Of a stretch of DNA of 60,000 bases, positions 24,214 through 34,780 are shown piece by piece (the stretch's first letter is position 1; each line of letters starts with the position of its first letter). The notes beneath the pieces were generated by a model. That model ran no database searches and was not told the origin of the DNA. It worked only from the letters and a program-made list of their open reading frames with translations. The stretch is from Tubiluchus corallicola. Taxonomy: Eukaryota > Priapulida > Priapulimorpha > Priapulimorphida > Tubiluchidae. The position numbers and the translations under genes are program-made. The stretch is from the NCBI GenBank assembly GCA_030141605.1, contig JAQGDQ010000025.1:542907-602906 (forward strand), read 5' to 3'.

Positions 24214-26516
24214 CAGGGTGGTTGACTTTGGTAACTTTAGTTTTTCGCCACCCTTTCACCAATCACTTGAATATCATTAACTCAGATAATTTATTCATTT
24301 AATAATCTTGTCACTTTGTATCATATTATCGTTTCATGCTTTGTGTTTTTCTTGTAAAGAAGGTGATAAATAAAGATACTTACTTACTTATTGCAGTTGC
24401 CAATGTAGGGCCTCCGTTTGCTTTTTCAAAATTGACCAAACTCCGTTTCGAAGAATCGTCAATTCCATTTCACAGAAATTAGAAGCTATTTCGACCTGTA
24501 ACTGTGTAATGTGAAATAAATGACTTATGATTTAACTAATATTTATTATCAGGCTATGTAATGTGCACTAGATTCTAATTAAAAAAATAAATTTTTATAT
24601 CAATTATGAAGTATGTAGTCTATCATGTATTTGTATTTGGCTAAGATAAAATTAGAATGCCATCATTTAATATTAACATTAACAACAGTTACAGAACAGT
24701 ATCCTATCATATTCGTACAAATCATCGGGAAATTCCCTGGCTAGCTGTCGCACGCATAATATCGTCAGGAGAAACCTTTCCACAAACGTACTGCTACTCG
24801 CTACAAGATCACTCTAAAGAATTTCCCATATTTCTCATAGTAAATGCAGAAATCAAAGTGAAAGTAGGTACGCAAGTTGCATAAAAGATAAAACTCGGGA
24901 AGAACTTCTATTAAGGTCGCAAAAGGCTGAAAAAACTACTTAGTTTTCCCGGAAAGTAACAATTGATGAAAATTCTGTCTCTAGTACGCATTAAATTTGC
25001 AGAAAAGTTGGAAATCAGGCCAATTCCATTTTTCATAGCTATTTCTGTTTCAGTTGTCCATTTCATTCCAGCGTTTCTTGCGTTCACAGAAATTTAAATA
25101 TCGAGGCGCTACCAATGAATTAACGCTCACCCGTGTTGAGTCTGATTAGTGCTTGCTATGCCACAATACTGAGTTACAAAATATTTCAAAATATCAATAA
25201 ATGTGGGTTTCATCTATTGTTAATAAACAAACTTCAAGTTAATATTATAAGTAAGTATTCATAAGTTGGCCTTTTTAGTGAGCCTGCTGAGCTGTGAATT
25301 TATACAAACAGCATTTAAATGTGTACTATTATTGTATTATATTGTATAACTATGATATATCTAGTCATCAAGTTCTCAGTAGGTTACTCTGGTTACCAGT
25401 CAGTTTTAGAATATTTGTGCTGTTTTTAAATGTATTCGTGTTTAGTCCATATGAAAAATATGAGGACTAAAACTTACACTAGAAGGACTAGAGCATGGAA
25501 TTGTATCTGAGCATGGAATTGCTCTGCACGAGCCTTTTTACATAGCTTAAGCTTTTGCTGATAGATCTTTTTCGGTTGTTGGTCCAAAAGAATGGAAGAA
25601 ATTGCCAAATGACGTGTGTAGCTGCACTTCATTACAAGTGTTCTTGAAAAAACTCAAAACACATGTATTTTTAGGCCTTCTCGAACTGATTATTTTCTTC
25701 TATTATGCTCTAGTTCACATCCTTTCTACAAAAACTGTTTTTAGAAAATCGTTTTTAAAGTGTTAGATTATTTCAAATTATCTTTTGTCAGCTGAGCATC
25801 AACATCTAGATAGATTTAAATTAATTCCTTATTTACTGCTTGCATAACCTGCACTTTAATATTGAATATATTCCCGTGTTTAGAATCGGCTCAATTTTCA
25901 TGATAAACCATCAATCTTCAAAAATGATCGATAATTGGCTAATGATCAATTGTAAAATTTTGCAGTGTTGTGTCAGTATGAAATTAAAATGTTAAGCTTT
26001 CGACTGTTTCATCTGTTTCCTTGCATTACCTCAAGGCTTTCATTCTACAGTATTAAATAATAAAAATGAGTGATGAACTGTGCAAAATCTTACTCTGATT
26101 GTATTAAGCAATCATCACAATGTGCTTATGATGCAGTGCTTAGTCAAATGTCATGGTCGACTAACTTTCGATAAAATTAATTAATTGGAGCAGCACTAAT
26201 ATTTACAATACATAATTGTGTACTAGAACTACAATATAATAATTAAATCTAATAGAATTTGTTTTTTAATTTTTGCAGGTATTTTTATGAACAGGTGAAA
26301 TTCACATGTGTCAGGTGAAATGGTCATCTCCTCGTACACATGGATAACTTTATGTATGCTATGAGCTTGCAAACTTACTCAAAAAAAAACAAATTCCTTT
26401 CTTGAGTAGTGAGGATTTTAGAGTTTTTTCACGTGGTAAAGTCCTAAACTTGAGGACAATAACATTTTAATACATGCTATATACTTATAGCTCACCATTT
26501 TAAAAGTAATAAAGTT
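24214..26516. other. FEM1-PARG divergent intergenic region
   Basis: Contains a stretch ending in AATAAAGATACTTACTTACTTA (24369-24390), which looks like a retroposon 3' tail, and a LINE fragment at 25560-25700. The remainder is AT-rich with no gene seen. A pyrimidine tract and CAG near 26279 could be the acceptor of a PARG 5' untranslated exon, but this is not supported otherwise. Confidence 0.5.
25560..25700 (+). mobile_element. non-LTR retrotransposon (LINE) 3' fragment
   Basis: An open segment reads DRSFSVVGPKEWKKLPNDV and continues with SLQVFLKKLKTHVF. This is the conserved C-terminal block of LINE reverse-transcriptase polyproteins (consensus FSVxGPxxWNxLPxxxR...FKxxLKTxLF). An in-frame stop at 25548-25550 interrupts it upstream, so this is a 5'-truncated, decayed copy. 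Confidence 0.75.
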
Positions 26517-28697
26517 ATGACCGAGAAAGATAATAAAAGTCCGCCAACTAAAAAATTACGTCAGATTGGCATCATGGAAGGATTCCAATTACAAAAGCAT
26601 AAGAACACTAGCGTTTCTACCAGTGCATCGAACAAGTTTAGTCAGAAAGGTTGGTCAGATGCTGCTAATGTATTCTCTCAGGATGACATAGTACAGAACA
26701 AGACAGGCACAGCAATGCAGAGAGTGCCACCAAACATTACAAAAGAGTCATCAACATCTGTCACTTCCTGTACAGATGAGGGGAACTTACTGCAGGAGAG
26801 TCATCCGGAGAAGGAGGCTACGTCAAACTCTAGAAGGTTTACTTACAAGACCACATCAAGCTTCAAAGAACTTACTAGTAAAATTGCGTCGAGTTTCAAA
26901 GAGCTGACTAATAACGAACCTGCTTCAAGTTCCGGAGAGATCACTAACAAGGCTATATCAAGCTCTACAAATTTTACAACCACTGTTCCATCATGTTCCT
27001 CTAGACAACTTAATAGCAAAGTTGCATCAAACTCTATAGAGCCTATTAGTTCAGATGCAAAACTATCCAGTACTGATGATGCGCAAAATTGGAAAGGCAT
27101 TCCAATTTCACGGATGAATCGCACCCCAGACTGCAGTCCTGTATTGCCAACATTGGAAGCAACTGCTCAGCATACTGTGATGTTTCATTTGCCAATTGAA
27201 TCCTCGTCGCATCCGCCTCTGCCATTTCCCAGTGAACCTCGAGATAAGTGGGATGACAGACATGTTCGTATGCCGTGTTCACCAGATAATCTGTATCCGC
27301 AAGAAAGCGAACACGGCAAGAAAAAGCTTCAGCGAAGATGGGAATTAATACAGCAGGCACTTGTTCGTAACATACATTCTTCATTAGACGTGGAGGAAAT
27401 AATCCTAATGTATAATACACGTTATGCTAAAAAGTGGTCGTTTTGTGGATTCCACTCATTCTTCACTGAGTATTTAAGTAGAACAGATGCAGATAATTAT
27501 CTAAGAAACGTCTTACCGAAACTAGCCAAGCTTGCTCTTCAGTTGCCACGCTTGTGCACTCAGCCGATTCCATTGTTAAAACAGGGTATGAATCATAGCA
27601 TTACTTTAACTCAGCAGCAGGTAGCGTGCTTGTTAGCAAATGCTTTCTTTTGCACCTTTCCTCGTCGTAATGCAAGAGAGAAAAAGTCGGAGTATTCCAC
27701 ATTTCCATCTGTTAACTTTTCTGGTTTGTTTGGAGGTGCTCGCCCGGGAAGGCGAGACTGCATGAATGAGAAGCTTAGAACTCTTTTCCACTATTTTGAG
27801 CGAATCACAAACAGCATGCCTACAGGCGTCATCACCTTTGAGAGGAGGTGCATTCCGGAAGACAGATTGCCGGATTGGATGTGTTGTACGACTCTTCTTC
27901 CAAAATTCCATGTAGCATCTCAAGGCATTATAGAGGATAATGGTACCGGAATGCTTCAGGTGGATTTTGCTAATAAGTTTGTGGGCGGTGGATGTTTGGG
28001 ACAGGGTATGGTGCAGGAAGAGATCCGATTCCTTATCTGTCCAGAAATGATTGTTTCTCGATTGTTCACAGAAGCTCTGGCAAGAAACGAAGTTTTGGTT
28101 CTCACTGGTTGTGAAAGGTTTAGCTCTTACAGTGGGTATGGAGATACTTACACCTGGGCAGGCGACTACTGTGATCAAGTTCAAAGAGATGCATGGTTTA
28201 GATTGCAGACCGAAGTCGTTGCAATGGATGCACTGCATTTTCGCACTCGGACATACCAGTACCAGTTGTCTCCAGTGTTACGAGAGTTAAACAAAGCTTA
28301 TGTCGGTTTTTATTCCAGCGTTGGCCCACCATTTACAGCAGTTGCTACTGGCAACTGGGGCTGCGGAGCCTTTAAAGGTGATCCATATCTTAAAAGCCTC
28401 TTGCAGTTACTTGCGGCAGCAGAGGCCGGCCGCGATGTGGTATATTTCACTTTTGGTGATGAAGACCTGCGTGACAAATTATATGAGGCATACACAATTT
28501 TGTCAGAACTGCGCCTTTCTGCTGCTGATATTCTACCTCTGATTGAGCAATATTACATCAGGTACTGTGCATGTGAGAGCCTAGAAGATGGCCGCCCACA
28601 ACTGAATTTGGTTAGTTACATACTTAAAGTTTACTGTGATGGTGATTTTGATAATGAGAACGAAGAATCTTTTGACAATGAAGCTGCAACACCGTAA
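26517..28697 (+). CDS. PARG: poly(ADP-ribose) glycohydrolase, single exon
   Basis: 726 residues in one uninterrupted frame. PARG removes poly(ADP-ribose) chains from proteins after DNA damage. The PARG signature is complete: VDFANKFVGGG (D483, G490-492) followed by QEE at 500-502, the two catalytic-site glutamates. Also present are SGYGDTY (Y541, at the position of the substrate-stacking tyrosine), VVAMDALHF, and TGNWGCGAFKGD (611 onward). Residues 1-270 are Ser/Thr-rich and probably disordered, with a basic PPTKKLR, a PIP-box-like QIGIMEGF at 16-23, and degenerate SSFKELTSK-type repeats at about 107-180. The C-terminus is acidic. Start is the first ATG of the frame, in context GTTATGACC. There are no introns, unlike every other gene here, which could mean retroposition or intron loss; no poly(A) tract was seen. 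An active enzyme is expected. Confidence 0.96.
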   Translation: MTEKDNKSPPTKKLRQIGIMEGFQLQKHKNTSVSTSASNKFSQKGWSDAANVFSQDDIVQNKTGTAMQRVPPNITKESSTSVTSCTDEGNLLQESHPEKEATSNSRRFTYKTTSSFKELTSKIASSFKELTNNEPASSSGEITNKAISSSTNFTTTVPSCSSRQLNSKVASNSIEPISSDAKLSSTDDAQNWKGIPISRMNRTPDCSPVLPTLEATAQHTVMFHLPIESSSHPPLPFPSEPRDKWDDRHVRMPCSPDNLYPQESEHGKKKLQRRWELIQQALVRNIHSSLDVEEIILMYNTRYAKKWSFCGFHSFFTEYLSRTDADNYLRNVLPKLAKLALQLPRLCTQPIPLLKQGMNHSITLTQQQVACLLANAFFCTFPRRNAREKKSEYSTFPSVNFSGLFGGARPGRRDCMNEKLRTLFHYFERITNSMPTGVITFERRCIPEDRLPDWMCCTTLLPKFHVASQGIIEDNGTGMLQVDFANKFVGGGCLGQGMVQEEIRFLICPEMIVSRLFTEALARNEVLVLTGCERFSSYSGYGDTYTWAGDYCDQVQRDAWFRLQTEVVAMDALHFRTRTYQYQLSPVLRELNKAYVGFYSSVGPPFTAVATGNWGCGAFKGDPYLKSLLQLLAAAEAGRDVVYFTFGDEDLRDKLYEAYTILSELRLSAADILPLIEQYYIRYCACESLEDGRPQLNLVSYILKVYCDGDFDNENEESFDNEAATP

Positions 28698-29407
28698 AAA
28701 CGTGCAACACAAACCTGGTTGTGTTTATTTAGGAACAGTTATTGTACATGCCAATTAATATAAACAAATTCAGTAAGTAATAATTTGTACATAATTATTG
28801 TAAACAGAAAACAAAAATAACGAACTGGAAGTACATGATGACTTTGTATTTACAGTTTTACTGTTTATAAATGGTTTCACATAAGAAGCTTTTTAAAAAA
28901 GCATTGAAATCCCTTCATTAATCAATACATTCTTTTTTCTCTCACAATTTATGAACAGTGTAAGAAATGTCTTTTATTTGATAGTAATTACCTCTACCTC
29001 TTATTCGTGTTACCAGTAAGTTACACTACAGGCTTTAAACAGAAGTGGTGTTGGACCAGCTACTGCTACGATTGTAGTGGCTACTATCTAGTCTTTGCTG
29101 TCTGCTGTGTGTACCTGTCTTGAGAGCAGATTTCTTTTACTTTAGAGTTCTTCCGACCCGATGTCTACTGTTTGCAATAGATGTAATAAGCATTCGGTGA
29201 TGACCTTTGAACTGGCCAAGTGATAATGAATAAGAAACATCGTGTATTGTTTTCTAGCGATTGCTTGTCTTCAAAAAATTGAAGCTAGGTTGAAGCCTAC
29301 ACCTGCCAAATCTTGAAATGACATAATAGGAAATGTACGATATCATATCTAAATTATAATATTTTCTGCTGTGGTTTCTATTAAAATTTCTGTTTTAATA
29401 GTGCATA

Positions 29408-29553
29408 GTGCGGATGTTTAATCTGACATCAGCAGATAGGTTTATTGCAAATTTTCATTGGTGTTGAAGTTGCACAATCAGTGCGGATGTTTAATCTGAC
29501 ATCAGCAGATAGGTTTATTGCAAATTTTCAATGGTGTTGAAGTTGCACAATCA
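29408..29553. repeat. 73-bp tandem duplication
   Basis: Two copies starting at 29408 and 29481 (GTGCGGATGTTTAATCTGAC...). They are essentially identical, with one visible change (CATTGGTG versus CAATGGTG). Confidence 0.93.
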
Positions 29554-30411
29554 TCAATACAAATATTGTAGTTAAACCGAGTGACTGATTTTTATGAAAC
29601 TTATCAATTTTTAAGTTTTACTTGTTATCTTAATAATCAAAACGGCTCATGAATTACACTTCACTTGTGTTTTTGTATGTGTGTGTGTGCTTGCATATGC
29701 AAACTCAATTTCTATATAATTTATGGAAGTGTTTAATATAGAAATTGCAATAATATAATAATCGCTGCACATCATGCATTCTATTATATTATTAGCTTTT
29801 TTAACATGCAAACAGCGGAACCTAAAAAGCAGTTGCAGGGAATTTCAGCTAGTTTATCTAGTTACCAGACTCACTTGTCTGTTACACTCCAGAAATTGTC
29901 GTATTCTGTGCTGAGAAGAATGAATAAAACAATTCCGAGTTGAAAGAAGGGAAGTCAGGGTTTTTCTAAACACTGTGGGGATCTGTCTTATAGCAGTTCT
30001 GTACAGTTCCTCCAGAGCATTCCTGCATATTATGTTGTGTTAACTTACAAATTAGTGTTGTTCCTTCAAAGTCTTAGTCTGTATGTGACAATGAGGTAAT
30101 GTGTATCATTTCTTCTTAAAATCAGTGTACCAGAAAATGTTGAACTGAGACTGATTATTCCTGCGAATGTAGGTAAAAATGGCACAAGTAAAAATGGCAC
30201 GGTAAAAACTGCATAGGAAAACTGGCACATGTTATTTTGATTCAAATAATTTCTGTAACAGAACTAGAATGCATCAGTAGAAACTAAAGCCAAGCAATGG
30301 TAAACATGTTCGCCTGATTTTTGTTGTAGAGTACATAAAAACAGAGACAAATAATCAATTATATTAAAATGTGTCTGTCAGGCCTACAGAGAGGAGGGTC
30401 AGACGGGCTAG

Positions 30412-30990
30412 TCTTAAACCGTAGATCAAAACAATGTACTCTTTAAAATATTGAAAGGAAACATACTATTTTTTCAAAAGTGACACACGTGAAAGAATTA
30501 TTACCACACAAACACAATATCGCATTCGCGCCACTAGTTCTTCGCTATTACATGCATTTTGCCATTCCCTGTTAGGCGGGCATTAGTACCTGCATTTCGG
30601 AATCGCATTGCACAAAGAAAAGGTGTTGTACCTCTCAGTTCAGGTCTGTTAGTTTGTGACGAACTGCACACGTTCGACAGCTCATGCGTGAGTACAACGG
30701 TAAATTTGACATTTGAATTTTATCTTAAAACTTGTCTAGTTTTAGTACAACACACTGAATATTTTACAGTACCACTGTACTTCAATTTTCGCTTTCGCAA
30801 ACACGTGCATCAGCATTTACTGAGTTTGTGATGTTACCAATAGTTGGGCTCGCCCGTTGTTAATTAACTTAATTAATCTATAATTTAATTATCAGAAAAG
30901 CGTTTGCAGTATTAATTTGTTAAAATGTATACTTTTTATTGGACTTGAAAACGGGTTAGTATATGAACAATCATTCTCTCTTCCTTTAAA
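30412..30990 (+). repeat. dispersed repeat family 2, copy B
   Basis: Second copy of the sequence at 19573-20080, same orientation, about 11 kb away. It has roughly 100 bp more near its start (after AAGTGACACACGTG). The 90-codon frame here is not conserved in copy A, so it is unlikely to be coding. Confidence 0.8.
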
Positions 30991-32678
30991 CAGGTTATTT
31001 TCATTAATGATGAAACTTTAATTTTTTTATCTACAGACTTGGAATCGAACAAAAAATAGTAAAACAGTTTGTAGAATGTGTCGGTAAACATGCAATATTA
31101 ATAGATTTAAAACATGAACAGTTGAAGGAAAATTAAAAAGCAGGTGCTTCGTAAATTACTATTTTATTGCATGTACAAAACATATTAGAACTATGTTTTC
31201 GCTTCTTGCACAAGTTTTGTAAACACTCAAATTACTGTTCTGTTTTTATCATCTTTCGTATGCTTATAATTTATATAACAAAGTATTTTTAGGATTCTAT
31301 CATTTAGCAGTGAGTACGAAACTACAATGCACAACATTGATTTGGTAAATTGGTCGTTCAATCGGTCATGAACCAAAGTATGGTGTCAACGAAATTTCGA
31401 AAATTTAATAAGTACAATATTAAAGGTAAATTACCTGTAATTAATTATGCATTTTCAAATTTAAAGCGACAGCTAAGAGAATCAAACGGGAGTCTCTTGT
31501 TCATGCAGTTCACATTCATATGTGGATCTTTTAACAGTATATTGCGCTGCCTTTTTGGCCTTCAGAAAATCGCCTTAAAAATTATGTTACTTTATAGCAA
31601 TTTCATGCATAAGTCGTACTGCGTTGAAAGGATTTTTTGATTGTTTTCATTTTAAATTTACCGCGACTCTATCGACCCCTCTATTACATGACGTAATATA
31701 CGTGCAACGTAAATCAGGCGAAGAAAAGGAAATGTTAAATTATGTCCCAAAAGACTTTCCATGCAAAATTATGTTACTTAGCATTTCGCTTACCTGCTTG
31801 AAAGACTTATGTAACTAGAAAAGAAAATTATTAATTATTTAATATGCTTTCACTAATTGGTAAAATGTCGCTGACTCACCCTCAAAGGTGCACCACTCAT
31901 TTGCCAAAAACGTATTTTAAAAGTGTATTTTACGGTAATTAAAAATTTTATTTAGTTAGTGACGTGTGCGCTACGAACACTCTGATTATTTTTTTAAACT
32001 TTACTCAGTGTTATCAAAATGGCTGCGTCTAACGGTCATCGCAGGAGTTTTAATCTACATGTTTCATACAGCGTTACTGCCAACGCAAGTTCCCTTATGC
32101 AAAAAGGCAGTATGGAAGTATAAAAATTCAATAAGAATTTTTTGAGCTTTATGTAAGTGGAGGGTTTTCTTGTGTTTTAAGATCTGACCTAAAGGCAATA
32201 TCGGTGTACTAAAATTTGATGGATTCTGCCAATTTGCCATCATTTCTGTGGCTTCTCACTGCTGCACGTACAACGGCGCAGGTATATCAGCGCTAGCTTT
32301 TATTGCTAATTGCCTCGGGATGTTAACAATGGGCTGTGTCAGCTGTCTTAATCACAGCAGCAATCATAGCTTTGAGTCTTTGGGAAGCTAATTAATTTTG
32401 CAAAGAAATCGTGCCAAGTGTCACAGTTCATTGCAGAACTTTTCGTTAAACCAAACTATATTACCTAAAACGGCGTATATGCACGCGAACAATATAAATA
32501 ATAATTATTGTCAATAGTGAGCAATAATTTCGTTTTGCACACCCAAGTTTTGCTACACTCTTCATTATCGCCTGCAAATGCTCAGTAGTACTACAGCACA
32601 ATATTCGCCATTGCTCAGTGTATTTATTTTTGATAATAATTTAAATTGCGCTTACGTGCGTGTATCCCTAATTATGGT

Positions 32679-32712
32679 TTTGGGTTAAAGTTAGGGTTAG
32701 AGTTAAGGTAGG
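32679..32712 (+). repeat. degenerate TTAGGG-like repeat
   Basis: GGTTTTGGGTTAAAGTTAGG followed by GTTAGAGTTAAGGTAGG. Resembles decayed telomere-type repeats; short and imperfect. Confidence 0.5.
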
Positions 32713-33039
32713 AGTTTAACTTCATTAATTTTGTAGGTTATGACTTCAAAATGAAATCGTGATTGTTGCCTCAGTTTATTAGCAATGTTTACAAAAATCA
32801 CATAGAGTAGTAATAAATGACAAGATTGGTAAAGAAGCCGAATAAGGCGTGTAAAGTTACTTAGGTAGGTGAGTATAAATATTGTTTGCATTTGCATTTA
32901 ATATAAGTAAATCGTTTACCATATAACCCTGCTCATAAAACAATGAAAAACTAAGACGAAACACAGAAAAAATTGTAAGCACAAAATCAAAACTTAAAAA
33001 AACAGTAAAGCTTCAGATCGACAGCTGTTTTTGTTAAGG

Positions 33040-33780
33040 AAGTTTCATTTCACAATCTGTTCGATTAATCAATCTTCAAGTCAAAAGAAACTTCCAACAA
33101 CGAAGCTTTTTCATTAATGAAGCTTCCTCAGAAATAACAGAAATTTGCAGGTGTGTGAAGCTTCATTGAAGCTTCAAGTCAATAAACAGTTCTTTAATTG
33201 CAAATATAGTCTTTGTTGTATCTACTTCAATTACTGTAGTTACAACTTAACAGATTCTTCCATCAGTTTTAATTCACCAGGTAATGGCACAGCGAAGCCT
33301 CATTTCAGCCAATCCTTCCATCAACCAAGCTTTAATTCAAGAGATGCTTCCGCTAATTTAATAAATGATTCGTCAAAGAAATTTCTATTTAACATGCACT
33401 TCCATTAGTGCACCTTCAATTCAATAACTACTTTTCCTTGCGAAGCTTCAATTCAACAGACGTTTCCATCAGCAAATGTTTAATTCATCAGATGTTTGCA
33501 TCAATGTACCTTCAATTTGATACGTACATGTATATTGACACTTCAATTCAACAGATACACGACACACACAATATCCAATAGCAAAACTTCAAATTAACTG
33601 ATATTTTCAATCCATCAGACGCTTCCTTCAGTGCAGCTTCAATTAATTAATTTAATAGCGTCTTTAGCAATGTTTCTTTACAGTTCAACACCGCTGTCAT
33701 TAACGAAGCTTTAATTAATGAAACTGACGCAGCAATCAAACTTTAACTGAACAGTTGCTTTCATCAATGACACAGTTTGT
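33040..33780. repeat. degenerate ~33-bp minisatellite
   Basis: Repeated words GAAGCTTCAATTCAACAGA and CGTTTCCATCAG recur at roughly 33-bp spacing with many substitutions and gaps. The clearest units are at 33440-33510. Open frames here reflect the repeat. Confidence 0.7.
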
Positions 33781-34148
33781 AAAAACTTCGCCTGATCTTG
33801 TTGTTATGGTTGGTTTCTTCCTATGTGGGGTTGCGACTACTTACTGTTACTTACTAGTTTATAATTTTTTCGTTTCCGAGATTCTGCAAGCAGATTATAT
33901 TGTCCGCAAGTCCGCATCAATGCATGTACAAAGTCATGCAACTTTTTACTAGTTTTAGCTAAACAGAAACATCTAGGCTTACCTTACCTTAAGAAATGCT
34001 ATGTGGCCGCTAAAGTTTCCTTATTATCATCTCTATATTTTGAGATTCAAGACGCGTTTTGCAAATCTTATTTAAATCTATTTGGTAGTAATTGTTAGTA
34101 TTTTAATTAGCGCAGATTGGTAACTTTCTGAATTCTAAATTAATTGGC

Positions 34149-34158
34149 TGTGTATGTG

Positions 34159-34248
<90 letters not shown>

Positions 34249-34315
34249 TGTTTGTGCGTGTGTGTGTTTGTTTGTGCGTGCGTGCGTGCATGTGTGTGTG
34301 TGTGTGTGTGTGTGT
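34149..34315 (+). repeat. (TG)n microsatellite
   Basis: A long TG run, nearly pure over about 85 bp, followed by TG interrupted by TTTG and CGTG units. Translations as poly-CV or poly-TH are artefacts. Confidence 0.97.
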
Positions 34316-34439
34316 AACAGAAAGTTCCGACTTTAATGCTTGGCTGCGAATAAACAATTTTTCACTGTGATTTTTGATGCCTTTTTTCTCTCAGGCAGAA
34401 AGAACACATCACTGATAACAATGTCATCATTGTATCATG

Positions 34440-34780
34440 ATCTCTGTGATTTCTAAGCGCTGTAGCAAACTAATCTAGATGCTTGAAAAGTTTCGTATAT
34501 GCAAAAGTTATGATGCTGATGCTTGAAAGTCAGAAAGTCGGTAATTCTGATGCTACAAGCTCAGGTGTCCATGTTTTTCTTTGTGATTTCTAAACGCTTT
34601 ACCAGTCTAGATGCTTGATGAGTTTCATATACCTACGCAGGAGTTTTGATGCTACATACTTGGAACTCCAGGACTCCATGAAGCTACATACTTGGGAGTC
34701 CATGCTTTTCTCTGTGATTTCTAAACGCTGTACCGAACCAGTCTAGATGCTTGATGAGTTTCTGGATGGAAAATGTAATA
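34440..34780. repeat. tandem partial duplications of FMN-reductase terminal exon
   Basis: Three tandem units of about 131-137 bp, recognised by GTGATTTCTAA(A/G)CGCTNTA and CTAGATGCTTGA at 34448, 34585 and 34716. The 34716 unit is the real 3' end of the terminal exon of the gene at 34684-38250. The two downstream units keep fragments of the same reading (KLIKHLDW, KLFKHLD on the - strand) but are broken by stops. Confidence 0.85.

Larger units (their letters stand above)
28698..34437. other. intergenic region downstream of PARG
   Basis: No gene recognised. Contains PARG 3' sequence, a 73-bp duplication (29408-29553), dispersed repeat family 2 copy B (30412-30990), a TTAGGG-like patch (32679-32712), a degenerate 33-bp array (33040-33780) and a GT microsatellite (34149-34315). 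A 33-codon frame with good start context at 32020 (MAASNGHRRSF...) has no supporting splice sites or similarity. Confidence 0.6.

Noticed and set aside
26843-28238. Antisense frames of 93-201 codons across PARG
   Set aside because: Shadows of a long coding exon; no motif or independent signals.
32020-32121. Small frame MAASNGHRRSF... with good start context
   Set aside because: Only 33 codons, no recognised similarity and no convincing donor, so it is not listed as a gene.
34103-34370. Open frames of alternating Cys-Val or His-Thr on both strands
   Set aside because: They are translations of the TG microsatellite.
34440-34780. Regular spaced repeats that could suggest a CRISPR-like array
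   Set aside because: The genome is eukaryotic, the units are over 130 bp, and they are copies of exon sequence.
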